Shown here: positions 5,949 through 6,310 of the stretch, piece by piece
Layout: each line of letters opens with the position of its first letter
Numbering within the stretch: the first letter of the stretch is position 1
DNA from: Balneolaceae bacterium
Lineage (GTDB): Bacteria > Bacteroidota > Rhodothermia > Balneolales > Balneolaceae
Length of the DNA: 6,310 nucleotides
Reading direction: 5' to 3'
NCBI GenBank assembly: GCA_007134665.1
Contig: SLKH01000042.1
Coordinates: forward strand, 1 to 6,310
The notes under the pieces: generated by a model
Databases searched by the model: none
The model's input: only the letters and a program-made list of their open reading frames with translations
What the model was told of the DNA's origin: nothing
Translations under genes and position numbers: made by a program

Positions 5949-6310
5949 TGGATTTTAGAAAAGGCAGTAAAAAGTTTGAACCTCTGACGATGTTTTCTCA
6001 GTCGTCACTGACGGATATTATCCTGTTGTTGTTGATCTTTTTCCTGTTGACATCATCATTTGTAACGAATTTCGGAATACGTGTGGACGTTCCCAGGGCT
6101 GAAGCCGGGGCCACAACCGATCCGCAGCACATTTCGGTGGCTATTACTGCTGAGGGCACCTTTTTTGTACAAGGTGAACAGGTTGCTATCGGAAATTTGT
6201 CGACAACAATTCGCCAGGAATATCAGAATAACCCCCAGGCAACGTTAGTAATCAGGGCAGACCGCAATTCGAGAGTAGATGATGCGGTACGTATTATGAA
6301 CATTGGACAA
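5948..6310 (+). CDS. exbD: ExbD/TolR-family biopolymer transport protein (3'-truncated by window)
   Basis: The ATG at 5948-5950 shares one base with the exbB stop (TAATG), a typical coupled junction. The frame stays open to the window end, giving 121 residues. A short basic cytoplasmic N-terminus (DFRKGSKKFEP) precedes one transmembrane helix at about 19-38, SLTDIILLLLIFFLLTSSF. Its Asp23 is the conserved proton-carrying carboxylate of ExbD/TolR, so the motor looks functional. The periplasmic part follows the family: IRVDVPRAEAG, then HISVAITAEGTFFVQGEQV, and ATLVIRADRNSRVDDAVRIM, which matches the usual V.I.AD....Y..VV.VM region. The family is usually about 130-150 aa, so only a short tail is missing. 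A TonB/TolA-like gene or a second exbD is expected just downstream, but this is not visible. Confidence 0.94.
   Translation, partial: MDFRKGSKKFEPLTMFSQSSLTDIILLLLIFFLLTSSFVTNFGIRVDVPRAEAGATTDPQHISVAITAEGTFFVQGEQVAIGNLSTTIRQEYQNNPQATLVIRADRNSRVDDAVRIMNIGQ

Overview
This window looks like chromosomal DNA from a Gram-negative bacterium of the Bacteroidota/Balneolota/Rhodothermota kind. That placement is inferred from gene content: an FtsK-LolA pair, a TonB-receptor-like outer-membrane barrel, an HU-like/SPOR fusion protein, an ExbB/ExbD pair, and starts that mostly lack a clear Shine-Dalgarno sequence. Base composition is moderately AT-leaning. All genes lie on the + strand and are tightly packed. 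I see no RNA genes, mobile elements or CRISPR arrays, and no gap over 300 bases.

Left block (1-1798): the last 59 codons of ftsK (the DNA-reading gamma winged-helix domain) overlap the start of a LolA-type periplasmic lipoprotein carrier. Six bases later comes a polytopic membrane protein of the lysylphosphatidylglycerol-synthase-TM/flippase-like family. A 109-base gap follows, holding an imperfect hairpin just after the stop codon and a weak Bacteroidota-type -7 element.

Right block (1908-6310) reads as one operon: a plug-less TonB-receptor-like barrel of 577 aa; a 69-aa shortened HU/IHF-like protein; a 453-aa protein with an N-terminal HU-like domain, a long charged cytoplasmic linker, one transmembrane helix and a C-terminal SPOR domain; an ExbB/TolQ proton-channel subunit; and an ExbD/TolR subunit cut by the window end. 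Gaps are 4 and 19 bases, and overlaps are 11 and 1 bases.

The common theme is the cell envelope and division: chromosome translocation (FtsK), outer-membrane supply (LolA), septal peptidoglycan binding (SPOR) and proton-driven trans-envelope work (ExbB/ExbD). The most interesting point is the pair of adjacent, translationally overlapping HU-like proteins with complementary defects. The first keeps the beta-arm region but lacks the first helix. The second keeps the helices but lacks the arm, and is tethered to the membrane and probably to septal peptidoglycan. A DNA-to-division-site tether formed by a heterodimer is a testable hypothesis, not something the sequence proves.
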